DNA from: Achromobacter sp. Bel
Lineage (GTDB): Bacteria; Pseudomonadota; Gammaproteobacteria; Burkholderiales; Burkholderiaceae_B
Reading direction: 5' to 3'
Length of the DNA stretch: 64,000 nt
NCBI RefSeq assembly: GCF_012928505.1
Contig: NZ_JABBJN010000008.1
Span: 62,001 to 126,000, forward strand
Each line of letters starts with the position of its first letter. The first letter of the stretch is position 1. The notes beneath the pieces are model-generated. The model was not told the DNA's origin, did no database searches, and saw only the letters and a list, made by a program, of their open reading frames with translations. Position numbers and translations under genes: made by a program. Below, piece by piece: positions 48,592 to 62,226 of the stretch.

Positions 48592-50922
48592 TCACCCCAG
48601 CACGGGCGACAACACCGGCTGCTTGGGGCGCACATCCAGTTGGCGGCCCTTGCGCGCGCGTTTGCCCACATAGGGGGTCAGCGCCTCGCCGGCCAGGATG
48701 TCCTCGGTCACCTTATTGCGGTAGATGCCCGTGGCACGCAGGCCGTGGGCGCCAATCGGCACGGTCTGTTCCAATTTGTCCGAGGCGTCCAGGCCCATCA
48801 GGATCGTGCCGCGTCCGCCGCCCGACAAGGATTTGCACTCGTCCAGGCCGAAGACCAGGAACTTGCCCTTGGCCGACAGCAGCGCCAACTGCGTGGCGCC
48901 GTCGAACAGCGGCACCGGGCGCAGCATCTCGTCGCCCGCCTCCAGGGTGATGAACTGCTTGCCGGCGCGCTGGCGGCTGACCATGTCTGCCAGCTTGGCC
49001 GCAAAGCCGTAGCCGCCGCGCGTGGCCAGCAGCCAACGCGTATCCGGCGCCGCGGCGATGGTATGGACGATACGCGTGCCCGATTCCAGGTCGATCATGG
49101 TGGTGACCGGCTGGCCGTCGCCGCGCGCCGAGGGCAGCCCCCCGACCGGCACGGAATACACCCGGCCGTTGTCGCCCATCGCGATCAGCGTATCGGTGGT
49201 GCGGCATTCAAAGGCGCCGTACAGGTCGTCGCCCTGCTTGAAGCCAAATTGCGAGGCGTCGTGGCCATGGCCCTGCCGGGCGCGCAGCCAGCCCTTTTGC
49301 GACACGACGACCGTGACGGGTTCGTCCAGCACCTTGGTTTCCAGCACGGCGCGCTCGGCCGTTTCGATCAGGGTGCGGCGGTCATCGCCGTATTGCTTGG
49401 CATCTGCCTCGATTTCCTTGATCAGCAGGCGCTTGAGCGTCGCCGGATTGTCCAGCAGCTCTTGCAGCGACACTTGATCCTTGCGCTTGTCGGCCAGCTC
49501 TTGCTCGATCTTGAAGCCTTCAAGACGGGCCAACTGGCGCAAGCGCATTTCCAGGATGTCTTCAGCCTGGCGCTCGGACAGCTTGAAGCGCTCCATCAAC
49601 GCGGCGCGGGGCTCGTCGGATTCGCGGATCGTCTGGATGACTTCGTCCACGTTCAGGTAGACCAGCATGCGGCCTTCCAGCACGTGGATGCGGTCGGTGA
49701 CCTTGTCCAGGCGGAAACGCGTGCGGCGCACGACCGTGTTGGTGCGGAATGCCACCCATTCGACGAGGATGTCGCGCAGGCCCTTCTGGCGCGGCCGGCC
49801 GTCGGTGCCGATGCACACCAGGTTGATCGACGAACTGCTTTCCATGCTGGTCTGCGCCAGCAGCGTGTTGACGAATTCGTCGCGATCCACGCGCGAGGTC
49901 TTCGGTTCGAAGACGAGGCGCACGGCGGCGTCCTTGCCGGATTCGTCGCGTACCGCGTCCAGCAGGTTCAGCATGACCGCCTTGGCCTGCGTCTGCTCGG
50001 GCGTCAGGCTCTTCTTGCCCGACTTGACCTTGGGGTTGGTGATTTCCTCGATCTCTTCCAGGACCTTCTGGCCCGACGTGCCCGGCGGCAGTTCAGTGAT
50101 CACCAGTTGCCATTGGCCGCGCGCCATTTCCTCGAACTGCCAGCGCGCGCGCACCTTCAGCGAACCGCGGCCCGCGCGGTAGATCTGCGCAATATCGGCG
50201 GCGGGCGTAATGATCTGACCACCGCCGGCGAAGTCGGGGCCGGGGATCATGGCGTGCAGCTCTTCGTCCGGCAATTGCGGGTGCTTGATCAGCGCCACGC
50301 AGGCCTGGGCCACTTCACGCAGGTTGTGCGACGGGATTTCGGTGGCCATGCCGACCGCGATGCCCGACGCGCCGTTCAGCAGCATGACGGGCAAGCGCGC
50401 CGGCAGCATCTGCGGCTCTTGCTGGCTGCCGTCATAGTTGGGCACGAAGTCCACCGTGCCCTCGTCCAGCTCGTCCAGCAGCAGTTTGGCGATAGGCGTC
50501 AGGCGGGCTTCGGTGTATCGCATCGCGGCGGCGTTGTCGCCGTCGCGCGAACCGAAGTTGCCCTGGCCGTCGATCAGCGGATAGCGCAGCGAAAAATCCT
50601 GTGCCATGCGCACCATGGCGTCGTAGGCGGCCTGGTCGCCGTGCGGGTGGTATTTACCCAGCACGTCGCCCACGACGCGTGCCGATTTCACGGGCTTGGC
50701 GCCTGCGGCCAGCCCCATGGCCTGCATGGCGAACAGGATGCGGCGCTGCACGGGTTTCTGCCCGTCGCCCACGTCGGGCAAGGCGCGGCCCCGCACGACG
50801 GAAACCGCATAGTCCAGATAGGCCTGCTCGGCGTAGCGCGCCAGCGTGATGGCCGCGTTGGCGTCGCCATCGCCGTCAGGCGGGGTGGGGTCGAACAAGC
50901 CGGGTTGATTGCTGTCGGTCAT
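48592..50922 (-). CDS. parC: DNA topoisomerase IV subunit A
   Basis: Subunit that cuts and rejoins DNA to unlink daughter chromosomes, 776 aa. The catalytic Tyr is Tyr136 ([13 protein letters not shown]). The quinolone-determining stretch reads [19 protein letters not shown], with Gln96 and Asp100 where E. coli ParC has Ser80 and Glu84. The C-terminal part shows beta-pinwheel repeats ([14 protein letters not shown] and [10 protein letters not shown]). It lies downstream of parE with a small membrane-protein gene between. Confidence 0.97.
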   Translation of the reverse strand: MTDSNQPGLFDPTPPDGDGDANAAITLARYAEQAYLDYAVSVVRGRALPDVGDGQKPVQRRILFAMQAMGLAAGAKPVKSARVVGDVLGKYHPHGDQAAYDAMVRMAQDFSLRYPLIDGQGNFGSRDGDNAAAMRYTEARLTPIAKLLLDELDEGTVDFVPNYDGSQQEPQMLPARLPVMLLNGASGIAVGMATEIPSHNLREVAQACVALIKHPQLPDEELHAMIPGPDFAGGGQIITPAADIAQIYRAGRGSLKVRARWQFEEMARGQWQLVITELPPGTSGQKVLEEIEEITNPKVKSGKKSLTPEQTQAKAVMLNLLDAVRDESGKDAAVRLVFEPKTSRVDRDEFVNTLLAQTSMESSSSINLVCIGTDGRPRQKGLRDILVEWVAFRTNTVVRRTRFRLDKVTDRIHVLEGRMLVYLNVDEVIQTIRESDEPRAALMERFKLSERQAEDILEMRLRQLARLEGFKIEQELADKRKDQVSLQELLDNPATLKRLLIKEIEADAKQYGDDRRTLIETAERAVLETKVLDEPVTVVVSQKGWLRARQGHGHDASQFGFKQGDDLYGAFECRTTDTLIAMGDNGRVYSVPVGGLPSARGDGQPVTTMIDLESGTRIVHTIAAAPDTRWLLATRGGYGFAAKLADMVSRQRAGKQFITLEAGDEMLRPVPLFDGATQLALLSAKGKFLVFGLDECKSLSGGGRGTILMGLDASDKLEQTVPIGAHGLRATGIYRNKVTEDILAGEALTPYVGKRARKGRQLDVRPKQPVLSPVLG

Positions 50923-50966
50923 GATGGTTCAGGTAGACAAATTCATCGAAACGGCGTCAATGCGCC

Positions 50967-51562
50967 TCAAGCGGACGGCGCCAACTGCGTATCGGCGACG
51001 TGCGCGCGCAACTGGGCGCGCACCGCCGCCAACGTCGCGGCGTCCTGGCCGCGCTTGGGAATGATCACGCCCTGCAGGGTGCCCAGGATGACGTAAAGAT
51101 GCTGCGGGGTTTCCTCGACCCGGCGGATATCGGACCACTCCATGCGCCCGGAAGCGCTGGTGGTCGTGTCCAAGATGCCCTCGGGCCCGAATTCCAGTTG
51201 ATGCCGGCCCAGGAACAGGTCGTCGGGCTGCTTTTTCAGCATCCGCCGCGTATTCATCCTGACCAGCGGTGGCAGGGCGAACTCGTACGCCAGCGCCAGC
51301 AGCGCCAGGATGCCCAGCCCCACCGCCAGCCCCTCGAAGTACACGGGCAATATCCGTCCCCAGTCCGGCCCCTTGCCGTCCCAGGTCTGCCAGATCAGGT
51401 AGGCCAGCAAGGCCACGATCATCAGGACCGCGAAACGCAGATGGGACCGGTAGCGGCGGCGCCGCAATTCAGGCCGTTTGTACACGTAGGCCGCAAATTC
51501 CGCATAGTCGTCGGCCGTCATGTCGACGGTCATCCGGGCTTGCCCGGGCGTGGTGGACGTCA

Positions 51563-51563
<1 letters not shown>
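50967..51563 (-). CDS. YcxB-like membrane protein between parE and parC
   Basis: 198 aa protein. A short N-terminal region (MTVDMTADDYAEFAAYVYKR) is followed by two membrane segments (FAVLMIVALLAYLIW and EGLAVGLGILALLALAYEFA) and a C-terminal soluble domain with the YcxB-like pattern (HQLEFGPEGI, MEWSDIRRVEETPQHLYVIL, GVIIPKRG). The start at 51563 overlaps the parE stop by one base (TGATG), so translation is probably coupled. The molecular function of the family is unknown to me. It is 44 bp ahead of parC. Confidence 0.85.
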
Positions 51564-53524
<1,961 letters not shown>

Positions 53525-53719
53525 GTTATCCCCAACATCTGTGGAAAAAAACCGACATTTTACGGATAAGCCTAGATTCTGCGCGGCTCCCAGTGGGATG
53601 CGCACGACCTGACCAGCTCCGAATTCGGTAGGATGATGACAGTCACAGCCAGCGCGTCAGGGCTCAATCACCCGAATCACGACGACTGCGCCGCAACATC
53701 CTACACAAAACCAGCAAAC

Positions 53720-53767
53720 CCTGTTGTTATTAACAGTGGTATGCCTGTTGTTATTGACAGTGGTATG
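53720..53767. repeat. Two tandem 24 bp repeats upstream of trxA
   Basis: Two adjacent copies of CCTGTTGTTATT-A/G-ACAGTGGTATG differ at one base. Each contains a CTGTT-N6-A/GACAG inverted repeat, so the array offers two similar operator-like sites at constant 24 bp spacing. It lies about 85 bp upstream of trxA and may carry its promoter. Confidence 0.75.
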
Positions 53768-53799
53768 CTTTAATCCATTCCACATACAAGAACAACGGC

Positions 53800-53827
53800 A
53801 AGGCGCGTCCCTTTTTACGCGCCTTTT
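53800..53827 (+). terminator. Terminator-like hairpin in the trxA leader
   Basis: GGCGCGT pairs with ACGCGCC and TTTT follows, 24 bp before the trxA ATG. Located between the repeats and the gene, it could act as an attenuator or end a short upstream transcript. Confidence 0.5.
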
Positions 53828-53851
53828 GCTGCCGAACCGAGAATCACCATC

Positions 53852-54178
53852 ATGAGCGACCAAATCAAGAACGTCAGTGACGCAAGCTTCGATGCCGATG
53901 TGTTGAAATCCGGCCAGCCGGTGCTGGTGGACTACTGGGCTGCCTGGTGCGGCCCCTGCAAGATGATTGCCCCGATCCTGGAAGAAGTCGCCACCGAGTA
54001 CGCAGGTCGCCTGACGATCGCGAAGCTGAACGTGGACGAAAACCAGGGCACCGCCACCAAATATGGCATCCGCGGCATCCCGACCCTTATGCTCTTTAAA
54101 GACGGCCAAGCCGCCGCCACCAAAGTTGGCGCGCTGTCGAAGTCGCAACTCACCGCATTCCTGGACGGCGCGTTGTAA
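53852..54178 (+). CDS. trxA: Thioredoxin
   Basis: Cytoplasmic dithiol reductant of 108 aa. The active site WCGPC is at residues 32-36 and the cis-Pro loop is [11 protein letters not shown]. The start [13 protein letters not shown] is typical. It precedes rho on the same strand, a conserved pairing in proteobacteria. Confidence 0.97.
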   Translation: MSDQIKNVSDASFDADVLKSGQPVLVDYWAAWCGPCKMIAPILEEVATEYAGRLTIAKLNVDENQGTATKYGIRGIPTLMLFKDGQAAATKVGALSKSQLTAFLDGAL

Positions 54179-54198
54179 ACTGCGTGCTGTGAACGAAG

Positions 54199-54219
54199 GC
54201 GCCGCCCTGGAGGCGGCGC
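54199..54219 (+). promoter_or_regulatory. Perfect 8 bp hairpin in the trxA-rho gap
   Basis: GCGCCGCC and its complement enclose a 5 base loop 20 bp after trxA. There is no T run. It is followed by a pyrimidine-rich leader (54260-54295) before rho. Confidence 0.45.
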
Positions 54220-54295
54220 TCATTCAATACCGCGCGAGCCCGTCCGTGGCGCGCCGCCAGAGCCCTCCTTTACTTTTCCCCCACCAATCACCGCG

Positions 54296-55555
54296 ATGCA
54301 CCTCAACGAACTGAAGGCGCTGCATGTCTCGCAGCTGCTGGAAATGGCCGCTGGCCTGGAAATCGAGAACGCCAACCGCCTGCGCAAGCAGGAATTGATG
54401 TTCGCCATCATGAAACGGCGCGCCAAGCAAGGCGAGCAGATCTTTGGCGACGGCGTCCTGGAAGTCCTGCCCGACGGCTTCGGTTTCCTGCGCTCGCCCG
54501 AGACCTCGTATCTGGCCAGCACGGACGACATCTACATCTCGCCGTCGCAGATCCGCCGTTTCAACCTGCACACCGGCGACTCGATCGAAGGTGAAGTCCG
54601 CACGCCGAAGGATGGCGAGCGCTACTTCGCGCTCGTCAAGGTGGACAAGGTCAACGGCGTGGCGCCCGAAGCGATCAAGCATCGCATCATGTTCGAGAAC
54701 CTGACGCCGCTGCACCCGAACCGGACGATGCGTCTGGAACGCGACATCAAGAGCGAAGAGAACCTCACGGGCCGTATCCTCGACGTCTTCGCCCCGATCG
54801 GCATGGGCCAGCGCGGCCTGATCGTCGCCAGCCCCAAGTCGGGCAAGACGGTGATGATGCAGCACATCGCGCACGCCATCACCACCAACTACCCCGACGC
54901 GGTCATGATCGTCCTGCTGGTCGATGAACGCCCGGAAGAAGTGACCGAAATGCAACGCACGGTGCGCGGCGAAGTGGTGGCGTCGACCTTCGACGAACCC
55001 GCTACCCGTCACGTGCAAGTGGCCGAAATGGTCATCGAAAAGGCCAAGCGCCTGGTCGAAATGAAGAAGGACGTCGTGATCCTGCTGGACTCGATCACCC
55101 GTCTGGCCCGCGCCTACAACACGGTTGTGCCGGCCTCCGGCAAGGTGCTGACTGGCGGTGTGGACGCCAACGCCCTGCAACGCCCCAAGCGCTTCTTCGG
55201 CGCGGCCCGCAACCTGGAAGAAGGCGGCTCGCTGACCATCCTGGGGACGGCGCTGATCGAAACCGGCAGCCGCATGGACGAAGTCATCTACGAAGAATTC
55301 AAGGGTACGGGCAACTCCGAAGTCCACCTTGAGCGTCGTCTGGCTGAAAAGCGCGTCTACCCGTCGATCAACCTGAACAAGTCGGGCACCCGCCGCGAAG
55401 AACTGCTGATCGCGCCGGACCTGCTGCAAAAGGTCTGGGTGCTGCGCAAGTTCATCCACGACATGGATGAAGTGCAGTCCATGGAGTTCATCCTGGACAA
55501 GATGCGCGCCACCAAGACCAATGCCGAATTCTTCGACATGATGAAGAAGAAGTAA
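54296..55555 (+). CDS. rho: Transcription termination factor Rho
   Basis: Hexameric RNA helicase that ends transcription, 419 aa. The N-terminal helical domain begins [18 protein letters not shown], the RNA-binding cold-shock-like fold has [17 protein letters not shown], and Walker A is SPKSGKT at residues 179-185. The Q and R loop region ([20 protein letters not shown]) is intact. A large perfect palindrome terminates transcription behind it. Confidence 0.98.
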   Translation: MHLNELKALHVSQLLEMAAGLEIENANRLRKQELMFAIMKRRAKQGEQIFGDGVLEVLPDGFGFLRSPETSYLASTDDIYISPSQIRRFNLHTGDSIEGEVRTPKDGERYFALVKVDKVNGVAPEAIKHRIMFENLTPLHPNRTMRLERDIKSEENLTGRILDVFAPIGMGQRGLIVASPKSGKTVMMQHIAHAITTNYPDAVMIVLLVDERPEEVTEMQRTVRGEVVASTFDEPATRHVQVAEMVIEKAKRLVEMKKDVVILLDSITRLARAYNTVVPASGKVLTGGVDANALQRPKRFFGAARNLEEGGSLTILGTALIETGSRMDEVIYEEFKGTGNSEVHLERRLAEKRVYPSINLNKSGTRREELLIAPDLLQKVWVLRKFIHDMDEVQSMEFILDKMRATKTNAEFFDMMKKK

Positions 55556-55561
55556 GACAGG

Positions 55562-55611
55562 TCTCGCCCCATGAAAAAACCGCCGTCAGGCGGTTTTTTC
55601 ATGGGGCGAGA
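55562..55611. terminator. Bidirectional terminator between rho and yhdP
   Basis: Perfect 23 bp arms around a 4 base loop (GTCA). A6 and T6 tracts within the arms give a T run after the GC stem on both strands, so it serves both convergent genes. Confidence 0.92.
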
Positions 55612-55619
55612 AAACGGGA

Positions 55620-58600
55620 TCAGTGCTCGATATATTGGGGAATGCGGCTGCGAGGTGCCGAATCGGCGGGCCGCGGGGTCTGCTTGTCCGGCGCCTTGCC
55701 CGATCCGTCGATGGGTTCGATCCGGGGATCGTCCCAGTTGCCGGTCACCGAATATTCCATGGTCATCGCCCGCGCCAGCGGCTGCTTGAGCAGCCATTGC
55801 GTGACAAATGCGCCCAGGCCGATCAGCGGATTCACGGCCAGCGCGGTCACCATCGCCGCGCCGCTGGCGTCCAGGTTGGGGATCACCACCGCCTTCAGGT
55901 CCCAGCGCTCGCGGATGATATTGACGCCGCCCGCCAGAACGATCGCGGCCACGGGGCCGTTGATCTTGTAGCCTTCGGTGGACATCAGCCCGTCCGCCAT
56001 CTTCACGCGCCCGCGGATGGTGTCGAACGGGAACCCGTCGCGCAGCAGATTGGTCGGATTCACGTCCAGCCGGGCCAGCCGCTGCAGCGATTGCAGCGAC
56101 AACAACTCCAGCAGCCGCGCCGTGCGGGAATTCACATGCATGAAGCGGCCCTTGTCCAGGCTGATATCGACCTCGCCCGCCACGTCAGCGATATTGTGGG
56201 TCCAAGGCAGGTTGCGCCACGTCGCCTTGCCCACCGCCGAGCCTTCGCCCCCGGACACCATGTTCTCGAAACCGATCCGGGTCATGAATTTTCCCAGGTC
56301 GACAAACTTGGCCGTGGCGTCCACGGTCAGACCCCGGTCGGGCCCATCCAGGCTCCAATTGCCCGTGGCGTTCAGGTTGGCGGCGTCGTTGATAATCGAC
56401 AGCTTGTCCAGGCGCCACTGCCGGCCGCGCTCCAGATTGGTGCCGACCACTTGAAGTTCTCCCAAGTTCTTGCCGTACAGGAAAAATTCCTTGGCTTGCA
56501 GGTCGATCGCGGGGATATCCGACAAGTCGTTGCCGGACGCCAGGGCCTTGTCCGCCTCGTTGGTGTCGTCGGCGCCCCCGAACGACAGGTGCTTCATGCG
56601 GGCAGTGATCTGGCCCGCGATCGCGCCCGATGCCTCCCGCCACTCCAATGATCCCGCCGCCTGGCGCGACGTGATGTCCACGCGCCACTGCGCCGGCCCC
56701 GGGCGCGTTGCATACAGGGTCAGGTCGTTCAGCGTGTAGCCGCTCGCGTGCAGCAGGCCGGTCGCCACGCTGATGCGCTCGGGCTCCGGGAAGACCGGCT
56801 GCGCCGCCGCTTTCTTGGCGCCGCCCTTGCCTGCAGGCGTGTCGAACCCGTCCAGCACGGTTTCCCAACTGTCCAGGTCCAGTTCCGGCAGGCTGGCGTT
56901 CAGGCTCATCCCGCGTTCGGGAAGGCTGGCGGGGCGGCCGACGCCCAACGCCCCTCGGGCGAAATAGGACCGGGCCGCATCGCCAGGATCGCGTTCGAAC
57001 AACGCATTGACGTTGTCCCCGAGGCTGGCCGTCAGCCAGCGACGGCCCTTGGCGCCACGGTCCTGCGCCGCGCCCCATTGCAGCTTCAGCAATTGCGAAG
57101 ACGAGGCGGGCTTGCCAACGGGCGCCGGCATATCGATCGCCATGCCGGCCAAGTCGGACTCTAACGAGATCTCGACCGAACCGCCCTTCTGGTATCCCAC
57201 CCGGCCCTTGTAGGCGGCCCTGCCGCTGAAGCGCGACATGGACGGCGTATTGCTCAACTGCGACAACCCCGAGCCAGCCAAGGTACCGTCGAAATGCAGG
57301 GCGTCGGCACTGTGGGCCAACGTGCCGAAGATCTTGACCGGGCCGCCCAGGAACTGGGCGCGGATATCCTTGGCCTGCACGCCCTTTTCCGAGAATTCCA
57401 GATCGCCGTGCATCTGGCTCAGCAAGGGCATTTCGGGCATGAAGGTGAAGGTATTGTCCGCGAACACGATACGTCCCTGAACCTGGGTGTCGTCCGTGTT
57501 CAGCAACGGTACCTTCAACTTCAGCGGCATGCGCCAGTCGCCGGTCCCGCGCGCCTCGTCCAAGGCGCCATCCAGCAGCCCGCCCAACGGAGAATTCGCC
57601 GCCATCGCCAGATAAGCCGGCACGGGGCCCGAGGTCTCGCCGTCGAGCAGGAGTTCGGAGTCATGCTCCATATCGGGAATCGTGGCCGATATGGCGCCCA
57701 GGCTGACCGTTTGACCGGGTCCGGTATGGGCCATGGCGCCGCCCGGGCTGTCCAGCGTCAAACTCACTTTGTCGACGCGGAAACTGCCCGAGAGGTTCTC
57801 CAGCATGGGCCAGCCCTTGCGAGGCGGCCGCGCTGGCGCGTAATCGACTTTGGCCCCCGTATAGGCGCCCGCAATGACGAATTCACCTTCGACGCCGGGC
57901 GAACTGAAGGGAAAGTCGTCCAGGTCCCCTTTTAGCGTAATGGCGGCAGACCGCATTTCACCCGCCGGCAAGCCGGTGGCCAGCCACTCTCGGGCGTCCG
58001 CATTGACCTCCAGCGGCAGGTAACGATGGATGGCCGGCATGGCCCCACGCACCATGGTGCCGCGCATGTCCACGCTGCCCGCAGCCGTCTTGCCCTCGCG
58101 CCGCCATTGGCCCTGCAAACGCACGTCCAGGTCATCGTTGAGCACATGCAATTGCGCCACGTCCACGAACCAGTTCTGGGCATCCGGCCCCTTGATCCGG
58201 GCATCCAGCGCCAGTTCGCGCGCCGCCAGCGTGGGTTCTTCGAACACGCCCGGCAGCGTCACCCGCAGCTGCTGCACCGCCCCCTTGATCGACGCGTCCG
58301 CCGCGCCCGGACTGCGTGCGAGCGGCACGTCTTGGATCTGCACGAAGTCGCCGGGCAGGCCCTGTATGCGGAACTGGCCCGAAGCACCGCTTACCGCGGG
58401 GCCGTCCTTGCCCGCCGACCAGTTCACGCCCCTGACGGCGATGTCCGAGGTCAATTCGGTGAATTTGCCCCGATCCAGTTGCAGCCATGCCCGGCCCGCG
58501 ATCCGGCCAGCAACCTGGGGCGGCTTCACCCAGGGCGCCCAGGCCAGCGGCTCGACGTCATCGGCTTCGGCGTAAAGCTGCCCGCTCCAGTTCGCGGGAT

Positions 58601-59309
58601 TGGCGGCGTTCGCGGCGAACAGGCTGCGATTGAACTCCCCACGCAGCTCCACCTTGCGGGCCAAGGCCTCGCCGGCGGAGGCCTGCAGCGCGAAGCGGTG
58701 CGACAGGCTGCCGTTTCGCATCAGGAAATCCACGCCGTTCAAGGTCAGCGCCGGCGCTTGACGCAAATCGTCCTGCCAGACGACGGTCGCGTCGCGTATC
58801 AGCAATTCACGCTGGGCGACCAGCCAACGCAAAGTCGGGTGATTCAGGTCGGACTGGTGGTCGCTGGCGTTCAGGTCGATGTCCTGCCCGGCTATCCAAA
58901 GATGGTTGGCGGAATCGCGCCGCAACGTCAGTTCAGGTTTTTCCACCCGCAGGCGCACCAGCGTGGGCGACAACGCCAAGATGCTGCGCCAGGCCAGCAC
59001 GGCCGACACGGAGGGCAGGGTCAACACCGGCGCGGCGTCGTCGTCAAACACCTGCACGGCGGTAAGATCAAGCTTGGGATTCAGCCCCTGCCAGTTGGCC
59101 TGGATGCCGCCGATGGCGACCCGGGCGCCCAGCGCCTGGCTGGCGTAGGCCTCGATCTGCGGACGCCATTGGTCCACCCGAGGCAACACCCAGTAACGGA
59201 CGCCCAGGAACCCGATGGCCACCACGCCATAAAGTGTCAGCGCGACCCAAAACAGGCAGCAGAGCACGCGACGCGCGTGCGGCGTGGGAGCAGTATTTGA
59301 AACAGACAC
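55620..59309 (-). CDS. yhdP: YhdP-family AsmA-like envelope protein
   Basis: Very large protein of 1229 aa with one N-terminal membrane anchor at about residues 14-36 ([20 protein letters not shown]) and a long periplasmic beta-rich part. The YhdP-type start is [20 protein letters not shown] and the C-terminal DUF3971/AsmA2 region is around [20 protein letters not shown]. In E. coli, YhdP with TamB and YdbH moves phospholipids to the outer membrane. It diverges from glnE with 88 bp between the start codons. Confidence 0.92.
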   Translation of the reverse strand: MSVSNTAPTPHARRVLCCLFWVALTLYGVVAIGFLGVRYWVLPRVDQWRPQIEAYASQALGARVAIGGIQANWQGLNPKLDLTAVQVFDDDAAPVLTLPSVSAVLAWRSILALSPTLVRLRVEKPELTLRRDSANHLWIAGQDIDLNASDHQSDLNHPTLRWLVAQRELLIRDATVVWQDDLRQAPALTLNGVDFLMRNGSLSHRFALQASAGEALARKVELRGEFNRSLFAANAANPANWSGQLYAEADDVEPLAWAPWVKPPQVAGRIAGRAWLQLDRGKFTELTSDIAVRGVNWSAGKDGPAVSGASGQFRIQGLPGDFVQIQDVPLARSPGAADASIKGAVQQLRVTLPGVFEEPTLAARELALDARIKGPDAQNWFVDVAQLHVLNDDLDVRLQGQWRREGKTAAGSVDMRGTMVRGAMPAIHRYLPLEVNADAREWLATGLPAGEMRSAAITLKGDLDDFPFSSPGVEGEFVIAGAYTGAKVDYAPARPPRKGWPMLENLSGSFRVDKVSLTLDSPGGAMAHTGPGQTVSLGAISATIPDMEHDSELLLDGETSGPVPAYLAMAANSPLGGLLDGALDEARGTGDWRMPLKLKVPLLNTDDTQVQGRIVFADNTFTFMPEMPLLSQMHGDLEFSEKGVQAKDIRAQFLGGPVKIFGTLAHSADALHFDGTLAGSGLSQLSNTPSMSRFSGRAAYKGRVGYQKGGSVEISLESDLAGMAIDMPAPVGKPASSSQLLKLQWGAAQDRGAKGRRWLTASLGDNVNALFERDPGDAARSYFARGALGVGRPASLPERGMSLNASLPELDLDSWETVLDGFDTPAGKGGAKKAAAQPVFPEPERISVATGLLHASGYTLNDLTLYATRPGPAQWRVDITSRQAAGSLEWREASGAIAGQITARMKHLSFGGADDTNEADKALASGNDLSDIPAIDLQAKEFFLYGKNLGELQVVGTNLERGRQWRLDKLSIINDAANLNATGNWSLDGPDRGLTVDATAKFVDLGKFMTRIGFENMVSGGEGSAVGKATWRNLPWTHNIADVAGEVDISLDKGRFMHVNSRTARLLELLSLQSLQRLARLDVNPTNLLRDGFPFDTIRGRVKMADGLMSTEGYKINGPVAAIVLAGGVNIIRERWDLKAVVIPNLDASGAAMVTALAVNPLIGLGAFVTQWLLKQPLARAMTMEYSVTGNWDDPRIEPIDGSGKAPDKQTPRPADSAPRSRIPQYIEH

Positions 59310-59397
59310 GGGTCGTGTGGTGGGCAGGGGAAGATGTCTTGCGGTATCGTCCCCACTTATACCTGAAACGCGCCCATTCGTCTGCCGCCCTTACGCC

Positions 59398-62163
59398 ATG
59401 TCATCGTCCCCTATGCTTGCCTCCGCCCTTGCCTGGTCCGGTCACTTGCGCCGCCGCCTGGATGCCCATCCCGATCTGGCCGCCTGGCTGGCCAACGCCG
59501 TGCAAGAGCCGGTCACTCCGGCCCGCCTGGCGCAATGGCAGGCTGAATTGGCCGGGCCCGACGCGCCCCCTACGCTACCGGTGGACACCTGCCGCATGGT
59601 GCTGCGCAAGCTGCGCGAACGGGTATTCAGCGCGCTGATCGTACGTGACCTGACGGGCCAGGCCGATCTGGAGGAAGTGGTCGGCGCGATGACCGCGCTG
59701 GCGGATATCGCGGTGGCGGCGGCCTACCGCAGCGTGGCGGCGGACCTGGCGGCAGTGCATGGCATGCCGCGTGACCCCGCCACCGGCAAGCCGCAGGAAA
59801 TGCTGATCGTCGGCATGGGCAAGCTGGGCGGTTGCGAACTGAACGTGTCGTCCGACATCGACCTGATCATGCTGTACGGCGAGGAAGGCGAAACCGACGG
59901 CCCGCGCCGGATCAGCCACCACGAGTTCTACGGCCGCCTGACGCGGCGCATGATGCCCGTCATCTCCGAGGTGGACGCCAATGGCCAGGTGTTCCGCACC
60001 GACTTGCGCCTGCGCCCTGATGGCGACTCCGGCCCGCTGGCCTGGAGCCTGGACGCGCTTGAGCACTATCTGATCGGCCAGGGCCGCGAATGGGAACGCT
60101 ATGCCTGGCTGAAAGCCCGCCTGATGCCCGCCCAGGCCTTCGAGGGCAGCGACAGCGCGCCGCAGGCCCGGCAGCTGGAAAGCCTGCGCGTGCCGTTCGT
60201 CTATCGCAAGTATTTCGACTTTGACGCGCTGGCCGCGCTGCGCGCCCTGCGCGAACGCATCCGCCAGGACTGGCAGCGTCGCGCCATGGCGCGCAACGGC
60301 GTCGACAGCGCCAACAACATCAAACTGGGCGACGGCGGCATCCGCGAGATCGAGTTCGTGGTGCAACTGGCCCAGTTGATCCGCGGCGGCCGCATGCCCG
60401 CGCTGCAGAAGCGCGGCCTGCTTGAAGCCCTGCACGCCGAGCAATTGGCAGGCCTGGTGCCGGAAGACGACGCCCGGCGGTTGGAGGAAGCCTACCGCTA
60501 CCTGCGCCGCACCGAACACGCTTTGCAGTACCGCGAAGACGAGCAGACCCATCTGCTGCCAGGCGACCCGGCCCAGCGCGCCGCGCTGGCGGCCGCGCTG
60601 GGCATGAGCTCGGAAAATTTCGAAAGCACGCTTGCCGCGCACCGCAAGTTCGTCTCGCAGACCTTCCGCAATGTGTTCCGCATGGTGGGCATGGGCGACG
60701 CGGAAGACACCAGCACGCCGGCCGACGACGCCCCCGAAACGCCTGACAACGAATGCGAGCTGGCCGAACAGATCCGGCAGGCGTTTGGCGACGAGGCGCA
60801 GGACCTGCTGCGCCGCACCGAAACGCTGCTGGGCAGCCATCGCGTGCGCAGCTTGCCCGAAAGCAGCCGCCGCCGCATGGAAACCCTGCTGCCGGCCGCC
60901 CTGCGCGCCGCGCGCCAGACCTCGGCGCCGCTGGACGCCGCGGTGCGCCTGTTCGACCTGATCGAGAAAATCGCGCAGCGCAGCGCTTACCTGGCGCTGC
61001 TGGCCGAATACCCGGACACGCTGGCGCGCGTGGCGCGGATGGTCGCCGCCAGCCCCTGGGCCGCGCAATACCTGACCCAGCATCCGCTGCTGCTGGACAG
61101 CCTGATCGATTGGCGCACGCTGTTCGAACCCTTGGATTTCACGCAGATCGCCCGGCAACTGACCGCTGACCTGGACGCCTGCAAATTGCCCGACGGCGAT
61201 CCCGACATCGAGCGCCAGATGAACCTGATGCGCGACGTGCAGCGCCAGGCCAGCTTCCAGCTGCTGGCGCAGGATCTGGAAGGCGAGCTTACGGTGGAGA
61301 AACTGGCGGACCAGTTGTCAGCGCTGGCCGACCTGTTGCTGACCGAGACCATCCGCCGCGCCTGGCCGCTGGTGAACAAGGTGCCGGGCGCCCTGCCCCA
61401 TTTCGCCGTCATTGCCTACGGCAAGCTGGGCGGCAAGGAACTGGGCTATGCCTCGGATCTGGACCTGGTTTTCCTGTTCGACGATCCGCGCGAAGATGCG
61501 GCCGAGGTCTACGCGAAACTGGGCCGGCGCATGACCTCGTGGCTGTCGACCATGACGTCGTCGGGCCGGCTCTACGAGGTGGACCTGCGTCTACGGCCGG
61601 ACGGCGATGCCGGGCTGCTGGCCGTTTCGGTGGAAGCCTTCGAGCAATACCAGCACAAGCATGCCTGGGCCTGGGAACACCAGGCGCTGACCCGCGCGCG
61701 GCATGCCGCGGGCGACGCCGACGTGGGCGCCCGCTTCGAGAGGATCCGCGAAGCCATCCTGGTGCAGCCCCGCGACCAGGCTGCGCTGCGTACCGAAGTG
61801 CTGGCCATGCGCGAAAAGATCAACGCCGGCCATCCGAATACCAGCCAGAAGTTCGACCTCAAGCATGACCGAGGCGGCATGGTCGACGTGGAATTCGTTA
61901 CCCAATACCTGGTGTTGTGCTACGCGGGCACCCATCCGGTCCTGGTGCGCAACCTGGGCAACATCACCCTGCTGCGCCTGGCCGGCGAGGCCGGTCTGAT
62001 CCCGCCCGAGCTGGCCGCGCGCGCCGCCGACGCCTACCGCGTCTTGCGCCGCGTGCAGCATCAGTTGCGCATGCAGGGCGTGGAGAAAGCGCGCGTGGGG
62101 CCGGACCAACTCGTGGACGAACGCGCGGCGGTGCGCGAGCTATGGGACGCGGTGCTGGGCTAG
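59398..62163 (+). CDS. glnE: Bifunctional glutamine synthetase adenylyltransferase/deadenylase
   Basis: Controls glutamine synthetase by adding or removing AMP, 921 aa. Two nucleotidyltransferase domains are visible: [16 protein letters not shown] near residue 141 (removal) and [16 protein letters not shown] near 675 (addition). The linker regions typical of GlnE lie between them. The ATG at 59398 ([17 protein letters not shown]) gives the family length; the frame upstream to 59284 overlaps yhdP. Confidence 0.96.
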   Translation: MSSSPMLASALAWSGHLRRRLDAHPDLAAWLANAVQEPVTPARLAQWQAELAGPDAPPTLPVDTCRMVLRKLRERVFSALIVRDLTGQADLEEVVGAMTALADIAVAAAYRSVAADLAAVHGMPRDPATGKPQEMLIVGMGKLGGCELNVSSDIDLIMLYGEEGETDGPRRISHHEFYGRLTRRMMPVISEVDANGQVFRTDLRLRPDGDSGPLAWSLDALEHYLIGQGREWERYAWLKARLMPAQAFEGSDSAPQARQLESLRVPFVYRKYFDFDALAALRALRERIRQDWQRRAMARNGVDSANNIKLGDGGIREIEFVVQLAQLIRGGRMPALQKRGLLEALHAEQLAGLVPEDDARRLEEAYRYLRRTEHALQYREDEQTHLLPGDPAQRAALAAALGMSSENFESTLAAHRKFVSQTFRNVFRMVGMGDAEDTSTPADDAPETPDNECELAEQIRQAFGDEAQDLLRRTETLLGSHRVRSLPESSRRRMETLLPAALRAARQTSAPLDAAVRLFDLIEKIAQRSAYLALLAEYPDTLARVARMVAASPWAAQYLTQHPLLLDSLIDWRTLFEPLDFTQIARQLTADLDACKLPDGDPDIERQMNLMRDVQRQASFQLLAQDLEGELTVEKLADQLSALADLLLTETIRRAWPLVNKVPGALPHFAVIAYGKLGGKELGYASDLDLVFLFDDPREDAAEVYAKLGRRMTSWLSTMTSSGRLYEVDLRLRPDGDAGLLAVSVEAFEQYQHKHAWAWEHQALTRARHAAGDADVGARFERIREAILVQPRDQAALRTEVLAMREKINAGHPNTSQKFDLKHDRGGMVDVEFVTQYLVLCYAGTHPVLVRNLGNITLLRLAGEAGLIPPELAARAADAYRVLRRVQHQLRMQGVEKARVGPDQLVDERAAVRELWDAVLG

Positions 62164-62226
62164 GCGCCCCGGCGGGAGGCAACTCGCGGTAAAATAAGGG
62201 GTTTTCCGCCTTTTTGCCTGCAAGCC

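Larger units (their letters stand above)
53525..53851. other. Divergent intergenic region, parE and trxA
   Basis: 327 bp with no credible gene. It holds a tandem repeat and hairpin in front of trxA, listed separately, and on the parE side a single DnaA-box-like TTATCCCCA at 53526-53534. A TAAAAT that could be a parE -10 lies upstream of its start without a good -35. Confidence 0.6.

Noticed and set aside
48466..51096. 876 aa plus-strand frame opposite parC
   Set aside because: Antisense to ParC, begins with a rare start codon and has no family features.
53526..53534. DnaA-box-like TTATCCCCA, possible origin
   Set aside because: Single copy with one mismatch and no dnaA, dnaN, gidA or AT-rich unwinding region nearby.
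53720..53767. Start of a CRISPR array
   Set aside because: Only two copies, directly adjacent without spacers, and no cas genes.
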